Positions 1 to 7,886 of a DNA stretch of 38,167 nt are shown here, piece by piece; positions within the stretch are counted from its first letter, which is position 1; the number at the start of each line of letters is the position of its first letter. The stretch comes from Clostridiales bacterium (GTDB lineage Bacteria > Bacillota > Clostridia > Saccharofermentanales > Saccharofermentanaceae): positions 1 to 38,167 of the forward strand of contig JAFZBN010000004.1 in NCBI GenBank assembly GCA_017561715.1, given 5' to 3'. Both the position numbers and the translations under genes were made by a program. The notes beneath the pieces are model-generated. The model ran no database searches. It was given only the letters and a program-made list of their open reading frames with translations, and was not told the origin of the DNA.

Positions 1-327
<327 letters not shown>

Positions 328-466
328 TCTTTGAGAGCCTTTTGGCTCTTTGTTTACTTATGTTTTCAACTCTATGAATTGAACTATTGGCTCGTATAAA
401 GTAGTAATTACTTTCTGCTCTTCTATTCAATTTTCAAGGTCCGTTGCACGCCGCTTCCGCGAAGCG
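328..466 (-). promoter_or_regulatory. rRNA leader with hairpins and a T tract before the 16S
   Basis: This is the transcribed leader between the rrn promoter and mature 16S, and it is AT-rich. A small hairpin with CGCTTC/GAAGCG arms at 452-466 lies at the expected transcription start. A CCTTGAAAATTGAATAG segment near 425-441 resembles conserved leader and spacer sequences of Firmicutes rRNA operons. A second hairpin at 334-349 (AGAGCC-AAAA-GGCTCT) is followed on the minus strand by AAAGAA and then seven T residues (321-327) right at the 16S start. That gives it a terminator-like look. No coding region is visible here. Confidence 0.6.
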
Positions 467-473
467 CTTGATT

Positions 474-502
474 ATATTATCACCTCACCCCTGGAGTGTC
501 AA
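474..502 (-). promoter_or_regulatory. near-consensus sigma-A promoter of the rRNA operon
   Basis: On the minus strand a perfect -35 box TTGACA (497-502) and a -10 box TAATAT (474-479) are separated by exactly 17 nt. Transcription would start near 467 and run leftward through about 140 nt of leader into the 16S. The strength of the match and the position are what is expected of a ribosomal RNA promoter. Confidence 0.9.
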
Positions 503-654
503 GCACATTTTTGATTTTTTCGCACCTTTTTTTCGGGTATTTGGTTACGGTTCATTTACGGCATGAAACAGAGACGCAACAAGCCCTGTTTTCCGCGGTT
601 TCTAGTTAAATGTAGTTAATTACGCGCACGCGCATATATATAGGGCAAAACAAC

Positions 655-681
655 AAGGCCGGGAAACAGGTTCCCGGCCTT
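655..681 (-). terminator. rho-independent terminator of the TPM-domain gene
   Basis: This is a perfect 11-bp inverted repeat (AAGGCCGGGAA, 5-nt loop, TTCCCGGCCTT). On the minus strand it is followed by a T-rich stretch (GTTGTTTTG). It lies 22 nt beyond the stop codon of the leftward gene at 704-1567 and would separate that operon from the rrn promoter further left. Confidence 0.85.
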
Positions 682-703
682 CTCTTTACGATAAAGTAAT
701 ATG

Positions 704-1567
704 TCAGAATCGGCCTCCGCCGCCACCACTGTGACCACCGCCGCCTCCGCCGCTGAAGCCACCGCCTCCGCCGCTGAAACCTCCGCTGATCCCCCCCGAA
801 GAAGTATTGCGGATGACACGGGTGCTTTTCCTGATGACATCGTCTGTTCTTGAGATCTGAGTACTTGACTGTTTGTCGAGATACTTCTTAGAATCCGGAA
901 CAGGATCGAGTTTTCCGTTGTGAGTTCCTACAAATGCGACTAAGAACGCAATGATCAGCGGAATGATGATGCTGCATCCGTAGACGATCAAAAGGCCGGT
1001 CATGTGGTATTCATACCCCATAAGATGACCCATGATCGCTTCGACAGCAACAGCATAGTCACCTTTCTCAAGCCAGGAACGGTGAAACTGGAAAATCTGC
1101 TGGCATTCCTCGTCACTGACGGCGAAATAGGCAGATCCGTAAGTATAAAGCCAGAAAAAGCGACCGCCCGGATAGTCCAGCGTCAAGTCGATATAGATGC
1201 ATATTCCCGAGTTATCCTGAAGAGAGTGCGGGATACAGTGTTTCTTATAGACATTGCTTGCGTAGTCCTTACAGGCTTCGTCCGATTCCGCGTTCGGGTT
1301 ATCACGGGTCGTCACGATGACGACATTGATATCGTTTTCATCTTTGAGTGCTTCCGCTGCTTCTTCCAAAGCCTCCAGCTCGTCCTCGGAGAAGATACCC
1401 GCTTCATCTTCGATCACGACCTTTTTCGGCGGAACGCGGTTCATGAAAATAAACGCGCCGATCGAAACGATTATGATGGCAATAACAAGTGCCATGAGCG
1501 CGCCGGAAAGGGCATTAAACTCACCAAGGATACTCTTTTTAACATTCTTGAGATCTTCGTTTTTCAT
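704..1567 (-). CDS. TPM-domain membrane protein with glycine-rich tail
   Basis: This 287-aa protein has an N-terminal membrane segment around residues 22-43 and a TPM domain (PF04536 family) from about residue 50 to 175, marked by VIEDEAGIFSEDELEALEEA. A second membrane segment lies near residues 190-215. The C-terminus is very rich in glycine and serine (repeats of GGGGGFSGG and GGGGGGHSGG). This is the YgcG-like layout; some TPM proteins have phosphatase activity or assist membrane complexes, but the function of this one is not established. The ATG overlaps the TGA of the upstream zinc-ribbon gene by four bases (ATGA), so the two are probably translationally coupled and act together. Confidence 0.85.
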   Translation of the reverse strand: MKNEDLKNVKKSILGEFNALSGALMALVIAIIIVSIGAFIFMNRVPPKKVVIEDEAGIFSEDELEALEEAAEALKDENDINVVIVTTRDNPNAESDEACKDYASNVYKKHCIPHSLQDNSGICIYIDLTLDYPGGRFFWLYTYGSAYFAVSDEECQQIFQFHRSWLEKGDYAVAVEAIMGHLMGYEYHMTGLLIVYGCSIIIPLIIAFLVAFVGTHNGKLDPVPDSKKYLDKQSSTQISRTDDVIRKSTRVIRNTSSGGISGGFSGGGGGFSGGGGGGHSGGGGGRF

Positions 1568-2661
1568 CCTACAAGACCTCCGAGTATCAGTCCCGCGATC
1601 AGGCGGACAATTGCCGCGACAACGGCCAGGACAGCAAAGAACAGCACGATCCTTTTCAGTCGGCTGACCGGCGGAATGCCGGCAACTTCTCCGGTCTGTC
1701 CGTTCATGCAGAAATCGTAATCTTTTCCGTTATAAGAATAGTGCAGAAACCATACCGGAAGCATGGCGTAGTGCAGGTTCAGTTCCTGGAGTTTCGTGTC
1801 ATCTTTTTCGATCTTAACTCCTCTGTTGAACTTGCTGTATGTGGGCGATACTTCCTGTTTGATGTAAGACTTTACTCTCTGCCACATCCTGGGCTTTACC
1901 TGATCGCCCGTATAGTCGTATCGCTCTGCGAAAAAGCCCTGCATATAAGCGGGATCGAAATCTACCATTTTCTTGAAGTCAAAGGGTTCTATGGATTCCA
2001 TCATCTTATCGTCGATGCGGCTCGCGCCGTCGAACGGGAGATGTCTCCATGTGAGGGTTCCGTATCTTCGGATCTTGAACTCGGTCGTGGTGATCGTTGT
2101 CGTACTTCCGGACGAATGGGATTGTTCATTTTTCGCCGTACCCTCGATATCGACATCCGCTTTCACGTCAAAAAGCCAGAACGGCACATAAAGACCTGTG
2201 AGTTTTTCGATATTCTTCTCACTTACGAAATCAACAGGAGTCCAGCGGCCACCCTTGCACCAATCAAAGAATTTCTTGACCGCAGCTTCTTTTCCGTACT
2301 TAAAAGGAAGGATAAAGTCCGGTGAAAATTCATCGGTCATGCGCTGGCTGATGATCGCGGGAGAACCGCAGAAAGCGCAGAATGTCGCGCTGGTGTTTTT
2401 GTCCGTGACGACCGTCGCGCCGCAGGCGTTACAGACAAACTGTACGCCGTCATCCATCAGGCTTTTCTTAATTTGTTCTTCCGCGCCCGCCGCGTGGATG
2501 CGGTCGCCTGCCGTACTGTCCTCGGGAGCTTCCGGAACGATCGTGTTCTCAAGCTGTTCGGCGGTAAACGTGCTCAAACAGTATTCACAGAACATCACCT
2601 GTTTATCCGCGTCAAAGATCAGGTTGGCGCAACAGTTTGGGCATTTAATGGAATCAGCCAT
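1564..2661 (-). CDS. zinc-ribbon protein with C-terminal membrane anchor
   Basis: The protein is 365 aa from the ATG at 2661. That start is chosen because GAGGAGG lies 6 nt upstream; a TTG 15 bases further upstream sits inside this Shine-Dalgarno sequence and is unlikely. Two zinc-binding knuckle pairs are visible: CPNC (C7, C10) with CEYC (C25, C28), and CNACG with CAFCGS around residues 77-100. A beta-rich middle region follows, and the last ~25 residues are hydrophobic (a membrane anchor). Such TFIIB-type zinc-ribbon/membrane proteins are common in Clostridia and often have TPM-domain partners; their role is unknown. It is the first gene of a two-gene operon with the TPM protein. Confidence 0.85.
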   Translation of the reverse strand: MADSIKCPNCCANLIFDADKQVMFCEYCLSTFTAEQLENTIVPEAPEDSTAGDRIHAAGAEEQIKKSLMDDGVQFVCNACGATVVTDKNTSATFCAFCGSPAIISQRMTDEFSPDFILPFKYGKEAAVKKFFDWCKGGRWTPVDFVSEKNIEKLTGLYVPFWLFDVKADVDIEGTAKNEQSHSSGSTTTITTTEFKIRRYGTLTWRHLPFDGASRIDDKMMESIEPFDFKKMVDFDPAYMQGFFAERYDYTGDQVKPRMWQRVKSYIKQEVSPTYSKFNRGVKIEKDDTKLQELNLHYAMLPVWFLHYSYNGKDYDFCMNGQTGEVAGIPPVSRLKRIVLFFAVLAVVAAIVRLIAGLILGGLVG

Positions 2662-2690
2662 TTCGGACCTCCTCAAGGATTATCAGTATG

Positions 2691-2699
2691 ATTATAACA
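2691..2699 (-). promoter_or_regulatory. extended -10 promoter of the zinc-ribbon/TPM operon
   Basis: The minus strand carries TGTTATAAT, a perfect -10 hexamer with the TGn extension, 30 nt upstream of the ATG at 2661. No convincing -35 box is seen at 17 nt, which extended -10 promoters tolerate. Confidence 0.6.
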
Positions 2700-2711
2700 C
2701 TTCGCGTCTTG

Positions 2712-2739
2712 TTGCGTAGTCGAACAGTTATGGTACACT
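2712..2739 (+). promoter_or_regulatory. possible promoter of the PAP2 gene
   Basis: TTGCGT (2712-2717) and TACACT (2734-2739) are 16 nt apart and lie just upstream of the start at 2771. Both boxes depart from consensus, so this is tentative. Confidence 0.35.
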
Positions 2740-2770
2740 TTGGATAAACAAAAAGATGATGAGGTGTGTC

Positions 2771-3331
2771 ATGCTTTTATCGATTCAAAGTGTGGATTTT
2801 TATATTCTGGATTTCCTTCAGACCATGGCCAGATCCCCGTTCTGGGACAAATTCTTCGCCACGTTCACTACCTTTGGCGACCCCGTCATGATCCTTTGTT
2901 ATTGCGCGCTCCTCATTGTCTTACAGAAGACTCGAAAAGACGGCGTTATGGTCTTAAGCGGATGTCTGACAGGTCTTGCGATCGGAAACGGACTTCTTAA
3001 GCTCCTGATCCGCCGTGACCGTCCCTGCTGGATCCGTCCGGAGATCGAACTTCTGGTCAAAAATCCGACGGACTATTCTTTTCCTTCCGGACACACCATG
3101 CACATCGCGATCCTGTCGGTGATCCTGATCTACAGACATCCGAAGCTCGCCTATGGCCTGGTCCCGCTGACGCTTCTCATGGCATATTCAAGATTGTATC
3201 TATATGTGCATTTCCCGAGCGACGTTCTGGCAGGACTTGTTCTTGGGATCGGCATCGGTCTTCTTACCTGCTGGTGGTTCCCGAAGGCAGAAAAAAAGTT
3301 TTCGGGTCGAAAAGCTCTTCCCGAAAACTGA
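2771..3331 (+). CDS. PAP2-family membrane phosphatase
   Basis: This 186-aa integral membrane phosphatase carries all three motifs of the acid phosphatase/PAP2 superfamily: KLLIRRDRP (K-x6-RP), PSGHT, and SRLYLYVHFPSD (SR-x5-H-x3-D). The catalytic histidines are the ones in PSGH and in the third motif. Likely substrates are lipid phosphates such as undecaprenyl pyrophosphate or phosphatidylglycerophosphate; the sequence does not decide between them. The start at 2771 is preferred over the two ATGs at 2756 and 2759 because GATGAGGTG lies just upstream of it. The coding end runs into the arm of a bidirectional terminator. Confidence 0.9.
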   Translation: MLLSIQSVDFYILDFLQTMARSPFWDKFFATFTTFGDPVMILCYCALLIVLQKTRKDGVMVLSGCLTGLAIGNGLLKLLIRRDRPCWIRPEIELLVKNPTDYSFPSGHTMHIAILSVILIYRHPKLAYGLVPLTLLMAYSRLYLYVHFPSDVLAGLVLGIGIGLLTCWWFPKAEKKFSGRKALPEN

Positions 3332-3338
3332 TCTTTCT
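3297..3338. terminator. bidirectional terminator between convergent genes
   Basis: A perfect 10-bp inverted repeat (AGTTTTCGGG / CCCGAAAACT, arms 3297-3306 and 3320-3329) overlaps the last codons of the PAP2 gene. On the minus strand seven T residues follow it (3291-3297), and on the plus strand a T-rich ATCTTTCTTTTT follows. It can therefore serve both the rightward PAP2 gene and the leftward lipoprotein gene that ends at 3374. A further weaker inverted repeat lies at 3344-3370. Confidence 0.8.
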
Positions 3339-3373
3339 TTTTGAGATCCGTCCTCTTTTCAGGCGGATCTTCG

Positions 3374-5911
3374 TTATCTCTCGATGTAATCCGTGATCTC
3401 CTTGATGATCACGTCGGCAGTCTCGTCGAGCGAGATCTCTCCGTTATAATATCTTCCGATCGCCAGTCTTACGATCATGATGACCTCCGGATCGCGGATA
3501 TATCTTCTCATCGGACTATCCAGCAGCATTTCGTAATTCTTGATGATCTCATCTTTTTCCCCGGCATAGAACTCTACCCAGTTATAGTTCTCATCAAAGG
3601 CATAAGTAAACACATCCGGACTCTCGTTCACTTCTTCGTTAAGCGTACGGAACGCCTCTCTGTTCAGCGGAACATAGTATTCGGAACCGTAAAGATTCGT
3701 AAATCCCGAACGTCCCAATTCAACCTGATTATCTTCATTGAGGAAATACTTGATCACTTCCCAGGCCTTTTCCTTCTGTGTGGAAGATGCCGAGATCCCG
3801 ACAGACATATCGCTCTGCGCGATCAAAGACTGTCCGTTTCCTCCCGGATATCCGTACCACGAAAGAAGGTCCGGGTAGATCGCGGTCTGCGCATACTCTT
3901 TGATACTGTTTATGGTGCTCGGTTCAAATGCCGCCCTCTGCAGGAAGATACTTTCATTTGTCATGCTGAGATTCGGATCATATGTGATCGTATCCGAGTA
4001 CCAGAAGTTATTCGAGATCCAGCCGTATTCATTGCAGTCTTTGATCAATTTGTCCGTAACCAGCATGATCATATCCTTAAGTGCTTCCCGGTCGATCGAA
4101 ACGCTGTCGTTGGAGTAATTGATCCAGGTTCCGGTTTCTCCTTCGACCAGAATATTGCAAAGTTCCTCGGCGGTCATTTCGTTAAAGAGCGCGATATCTT
4201 CACTTAAGTATTCGCGGGCAGAATTAAAGTCATAGTAATTCATCTCGGGTCTTCCGCCGACCATGCTCTTGTTTCCGAGAAGTCCTTGTACCGTGAATGC
4301 CAACGGGATCTGATAGAGTTTACCGTCAGTCTCAAACGCGGAAAGCACGCTGTCGAAATAATCTCTTCGGTCTAATCCGGAAATGCCGTCAACATAAGCG
4401 TTCAGATCGGTGAGGGCACGACCGTTGTCGAAAAGGCCCGTTTCACCGGCACCGATGATAATATCCGGACCCATGCCGGAACTTACCTGTGCCGCCATCT
4501 TTTCAAGCGCTTGCTGTGTTTCGGTAACAACCGAGAGAGGCTTGTCGTATTCAAATCCCGCGTAGTCATAGACCTTGATCCAGATATTCTGGGAGTTGCT
4601 GTCATTATAGCGGGCAATGCTCGTCATCAGGCTGCTGCTCGAAATGCCGATGCCGCCGACCCAAAGAACATCCTGACCCTCGTGCGGGTTTTCATCCGCC
4701 GGGGAAAGAAGATAAAGCGTCGGTTTCATGGACTCGTCCACATACTCCATGGCAGTGATCGCGATACAGGTTTCCTCATTCGCGTCCGCATCGGAATAAT
4801 CAGAACGAGGCGCGTCCGTGACATCCGCGACCGGCTCATTCGATCCCGCCGCTTCCATCACTTTGACAGGCTGGGAAGAAGATCCTTCCGAAAGGACCTT
4901 GATGTTTCCGAAGAAAACGGTGCTTCTGTCAATATCTGTCTGATTCCAGTCCAAAAAGCTCGAAAAATCACCGGAAGAAAAATCGAGTTTCCCGAGTGCA
5001 TTTCGCGTAGAAGCATAGATCCCCGTATTGGTCTGGTACATTTTCATGGAAAGAAGATTGGTTGCGTCTCTTCCCGCCGCTCCCAGACCGAAGTAGCCGT
5101 TAGGTCCGATCTCGATCTTATAGATCATCGCGACTCTCGTTCCGTTCGAATCGTCCTGCGTCGTTTGCATATAGAACTCGCCGTCTTCTTCCCAAAGGCA
5201 TCGGGTCTCCTCGTCATAATCGAAAGAAATGGAGGACATGACTTCTCCGTTTGGATCGACCTGAACGATCTTATGCTTGGTAGCTACGAAGATCTCGCCG
5301 TTATTATCATCAGCGACCATGGAAACGGCCTCGCTGAACTTGTCGGAGAATAAGTACGCCGGTTCGACGATGACATGGCCGTCTTTATCAAATCTCGCGA
5401 CGGAAATATCCGCGATCCATTCGTCATCGGAAAAAGAATAGTCGGCGTAAACGGCAATGAAATTTCCGGCCTTATCTTCGTGAAAGATCGTCTGCGTGGG
5501 AAGAAAATCCTCCTCCAGATATGTCACGTAATTTCCCTGTAAATCAAAAACATTCCAAAGGCAGAAGTCCTGATAATACTCCTCACTGTCGACATTCTCG
5601 AGCGAGTAGACCGTACGGACGATAATGTGATCGCCGACGATCATCGGATCATCGCAGCCGCCGAATCTGAAATTTCCGTCGATATTCTCCAACGGTCTGT
5701 TTACGTCCAAAACGATCTTACTGGAATTATAGAAAGGCTCTGCGACGGAAACGGTCTCGACATTACTCTCGGGGATAATGGAATTCTCGGTAAAGAGCGG
5801 ATTATTATCGTCTTCATCGTCGATCGTCGCACGACGGGCACAACCGGTCACGAAGGTAACCGACAGGGCAAGCGCGGTAATGATCGTTCTTAATGATCTT
5901 TTCTGCTTCAA
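3374..5911 (-). CDS. large solute-binding lipoprotein, paralog 1
   Basis: The protein is 845 aa when started at the TTG at 5911, which has AAAGGAG 8 nt upstream; an ATG 51 bases earlier lacks a ribosome binding site. A lipoprotein signal ends in FVTGC (Cys24). Residues ~50-330 form a beta-rich module with repeat-like VFDLQGN and GEFYM units and end at LDWNQTDID (320-328). A low-complexity insert of ~45 residues (350-390) is found only in this paralog. From ENPHEGQ (407-413) onward it resembles family 1 extracellular solute-binding proteins (GMGPDI, DGKLYQIPLAF). It is homologous over its full length to the genes at 15844, 32829 and 35297 but is the most divergent. No ABC permease is adjacent, so the ligand is unknown. 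Confidence 0.85.
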   Translation of the reverse strand: MKQKRSLRTIITALALSVTFVTGCARRATIDDEDDNNPLFTENSIIPESNVETVSVAEPFYNSSKIVLDVNRPLENIDGNFRFGGCDDPMIVGDHIIVRTVYSLENVDSEEYYQDFCLWNVFDLQGNYVTYLEEDFLPTQTIFHEDKAGNFIAVYADYSFSDDEWIADISVARFDKDGHVIVEPAYLFSDKFSEAVSMVADDNNGEIFVATKHKIVQVDPNGEVMSSISFDYDEETRCLWEEDGEFYMQTTQDDSNGTRVAMIYKIEIGPNGYFGLGAAGRDATNLLSMKMYQTNTGIYASTRNALGKLDFSSGDFSSFLDWNQTDIDRSTVFFGNIKVLSEGSSSQPVKVMEAAGSNEPVADVTDAPRSDYSDADANEETCIAITAMEYVDESMKPTLYLLSPADENPHEGQDVLWVGGIGISSSSLMTSIARYNDSNSQNIWIKVYDYAGFEYDKPLSVVTETQQALEKMAAQVSSGMGPDIIIGAGETGLFDNGRALTDLNAYVDGISGLDRRDYFDSVLSAFETDGKLYQIPLAFTVQGLLGNKSMVGGRPEMNYYDFNSAREYLSEDIALFNEMTAEELCNILVEGETGTWINYSNDSVSIDREALKDMIMLVTDKLIKDCNEYGWISNNFWYSDTITYDPNLSMTNESIFLQRAAFEPSTINSIKEYAQTAIYPDLLSWYGYPGGNGQSLIAQSDMSVGISASSTQKEKAWEVIKYFLNEDNQVELGRSGFTNLYGSEYYVPLNREAFRTLNEEVNESPDVFTYAFDENYNWVEFYAGEKDEIIKNYEMLLDSPMRRYIRDPEVIMIVRLAIGRYYNGEISLDETADVIIKEITDYIER

Positions 5912-5987
5912 TCCGAGAACTCCTTTCTTTCGGGTATAACAAAACCATTTTATATGATGCATTGTATAACAGATCTTCGAAGAAAAA

Positions 5988-6016
5988 GTGACAATTCTGA
6001 CATTGTATTATATAAT
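5988..6016 (+). promoter_or_regulatory. strong promoter of the pantothenate operon
   Basis: GTGACA (5988-5993, one mismatch from consensus) and a perfect TATAAT (6011-6016) are separated by 17 nt. Transcription would start near 6023, leaving a ~140-nt 5' UTR before the ATG at 6163. I saw no recognisable riboswitch in that UTR. Confidence 0.75.
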
Positions 6017-6162
6017 CTGATCGGCTGGAGATTTTTCCGTCCAAACGTGTTTTATTCCGCAGGTACCTTTACGGATCTGACGAAAGCACCGGGGCCTTGA
6101 AATCAGAAAGCCGCGTAATTGTATCCTCGCAATGAGGAATAATAGCAAAGGAGGGTTTGTAT

Positions 6163-6897
6163 ATGAAACAGCAAACTCAAAAAACAAAATCTATCGCCCT
6201 GATGGGCATGTTATGCGCACTGCTTCTGCTTATGGCATACACACCTCTCGGATACCTCAGAAATGGTTCCGTTTCCATCTCTTTTCTCATGATCCCTGTC
6301 GCACTTGGCGGCATCGCATTAGGTCCGACGGCCGGTGCTATTCTCGGCACGATCTTCGGCATCACCAGCTTTGCGCAGTGCTTCGGTTCAGATGCGTTCG
6401 GTTCATTGCTTTTGGACATTAACCCTTTTGCCACATTCCTGATGTGTATCGTCGCTCGTGCTCTCGCGGGATTTCTCGCAGGTCTCGTCGCTTCTTTCTT
6501 CAAGAACTTAAGAAGAAAGTCCTTAGAGAAGAACAGTGAAGCAGGCGGAAAGCAGGTCGCACTTGGTGTTAGCGGATACGCAGTTACAGGTCTTTGCGCT
6601 GCTCTCTTTAACACACTGCTCTTCATGACCACCCTGATCATCTTCTTCTGGGGAAGCACAACCTTCATCGACACGATGAACGAGTGGGGCATCGCAACAT
6701 CCAGTATCTTCGCGCTCTTCGCCGCGATCGTTACCACAAACGGTATCCTCGAGGCAATTGCCGCGTTCTTCATCACAGGCGCGATCGCTTCTGCACTTTA
6801 TAAGGCAGGCCTGATCGACAAGGACCTTTCCAAGAAGGCCGGAAAGCAGATCGAAGAAGCATCTGAAGACAAGGAAACAGAAACAGCTGAAGCTTAA
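6163..6897 (+). CDS. panT: ECF transporter S component, probably pantothenate
   Basis: This 244-aa, very hydrophobic protein has about six membrane segments. It carries the typical ECF S-component features: an N-terminal SIALMGMLCALLLL helix, then IPVALGGIALGP and GAILGTIFGITSF. The C-terminus is charged and acidic. S components bind a vitamin and dock onto the shared ECF module (EcfA, EcfA', EcfT), which is not encoded in this window. The pantothenate assignment rests on context: coaX, the next enzyme of CoA synthesis, follows 41 nt later in the same operon. The ATG at 6163 has AAAGGAGG 7 nt upstream. A TTG at 6157 is too close to that site. Confidence 0.8.
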   Translation: MKQQTQKTKSIALMGMLCALLLLMAYTPLGYLRNGSVSISFLMIPVALGGIALGPTAGAILGTIFGITSFAQCFGSDAFGSLLLDINPFATFLMCIVARALAGFLAGLVASFFKNLRRKSLEKNSEAGGKQVALGVSGYAVTGLCAALFNTLLFMTTLIIFFWGSTTFIDTMNEWGIATSSIFALFAAIVTTNGILEAIAAFFITGAIASALYKAGLIDKDLSKKAGKQIEEASEDKETETAEA

Positions 6898-6938
6898 GGT
6901 CCGATTCCATTAAGACCCTTCGGGGCAGGAGAAAGTCT

Positions 6939-7703
6939 ATGATCCTCGCAGTTGATATCGGAAACACCCACATTCTTTTAGGCGGCTTTGATGATAAGGA
7001 GATCCTTTTCACCGAGCTTCTGACCACGAACCGCAATTCGACCGATCTGGAGTACGCCACTCTGATCGAAGCGGCGCTCCGCGTAAATCTTCTGGACTTT
7101 GCGTCCGTCGACGGAGCGATCGTTTCTTCCGTAGTGCCGAACGTCACAAGTTCGATCTGCCGTGCCATCGAAAGATTCACCTCGTGCACACCGCTTCTTG
7201 TCGGTCCCGGCGTAAAGACAGGTCTTAAGATCCGCACCGATAACCCGGCGCAGGTCGGTTCCGATCTCGTCATGGCCGCGGTTGCCGGCATCAAGGAATA
7301 CAAGGTCCCGCAGATCAACATCTACATGGGAACGGCAACCGCCTTTTCTCTCATCGATGAGACAAAGACATTCGTCGGCACCTCGATCGGCGCAGGCATG
7401 GGCGTTGCCGCAGACGCACTCTGCGAAAGGACTTCCCAGCTACCGAGCGTTGCTTTTGAAACACCGAAGAAGGTCATCGGTACCAACACCGTAGACAGCG
7501 TTAAAAGTGGTCTGATGTACCAGACCGCAGCGACGATCGACGGCATGATCGAACGTATCGAAGAAGAATACGGAAAACCTTGCACCGTCGTCGCGACAGG
7601 CCGTTACGCCGCTTCCGTCACCAAGCTCTGCAGAAGAACGATCCACACAGATCCGGATCTGATCTTGAAGGGCCTGATGGAAGTCTACTTCAAAAACGCC
7701 TGA
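6939..7703 (+). CDS. coaX: type III pantothenate kinase
   Basis: The enzyme is 254 aa and phosphorylates pantothenate, the first step of CoA synthesis. The N-terminal phosphate motif DIGNT (Asp6) is intact, as are VGSD (Asp109, the position of the catalytic Asp in this family) and GTSIGAGM. In the second phosphate motif, family members normally read D-x-GTAT; here it is Y-M-GTAT, with Tyr129 at the Asp position, which is unusual. The gene follows the ECF S component in the same operon (CAGGAG lies 7 nt before the ATG) and ends just before a strong terminator. Confidence 0.9.
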   Translation: MILAVDIGNTHILLGGFDDKEILFTELLTTNRNSTDLEYATLIEAALRVNLLDFASVDGAIVSSVVPNVTSSICRAIERFTSCTPLLVGPGVKTGLKIRTDNPAQVGSDLVMAAVAGIKEYKVPQINIYMGTATAFSLIDETKTFVGTSIGAGMGVAADALCERTSQLPSVAFETPKKVIGTNTVDSVKSGLMYQTAATIDGMIERIEEEYGKPCTVVATGRYAASVTKLCRRTIHTDPDLILKGLMEVYFKNA

Positions 7704-7772
7704 CCAGATCGTTACTTGCTGGTGAAAGCACTCCCTCCCTGAAAAGTGCTTTTGCCAAGGTAATAAAAGATT

Positions 7773-7810
7773 CACCCTGAAAAAGTCCCGCTTTTTCGGG
7801 GTGTTTTTTT
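7773..7810 (+). terminator. terminator of the panT-coaX operon
   Basis: Thirteen-base arms (CACCCTGAAAAAG and CTTTTTCGGGGTG) pair with only one T/G wobble around a TCCCG loop. Seven T residues follow (7804-7810). A smaller hairpin, AAAGCACT/AGTGCTTT, lies just upstream at 7726-7752. Confidence 0.9.
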
Positions 7811-7820
7811 CGTTTATTCC

Positions 7821-7829
7821 TGTTATACT
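7821..7829 (+). promoter_or_regulatory. extended -10 promoter of the acyl-CoA synthetase gene
   Basis: TGTTATACT matches an extended -10 element (TGn plus TATACT). It lies just after the coaX terminator and about 57 nt upstream of the ATG at 7887. No good -35 box is visible. Confidence 0.45.
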
Positions 7830-7886
7830 CATAGAGGCGTATTTAGAAACGTTTAGTTTGGTAGGAAATGTAGGAGGAGTTTGAAT

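Noticed and set aside
616..840. Small rightward Ala-rich frame near the rrn leader
   Set aside because: It is the antisense of the glycine-repeat tail of the TPM-domain gene and has no ribosome binding site.
5945..5994. Divergent promoter for lipoprotein paralog 1
   Set aside because: TTGTCA and TATACA or TATAAA are present on the minus strand, but the spacings (20 nt or more) do not fit a sigma-A promoter well enough to call.
6023..6162. Riboswitch upstream of the ECF S component
   Set aside because: The ~140-nt leader shows no aptamer consensus that I recognise and no terminator or anti-terminator hairpin.
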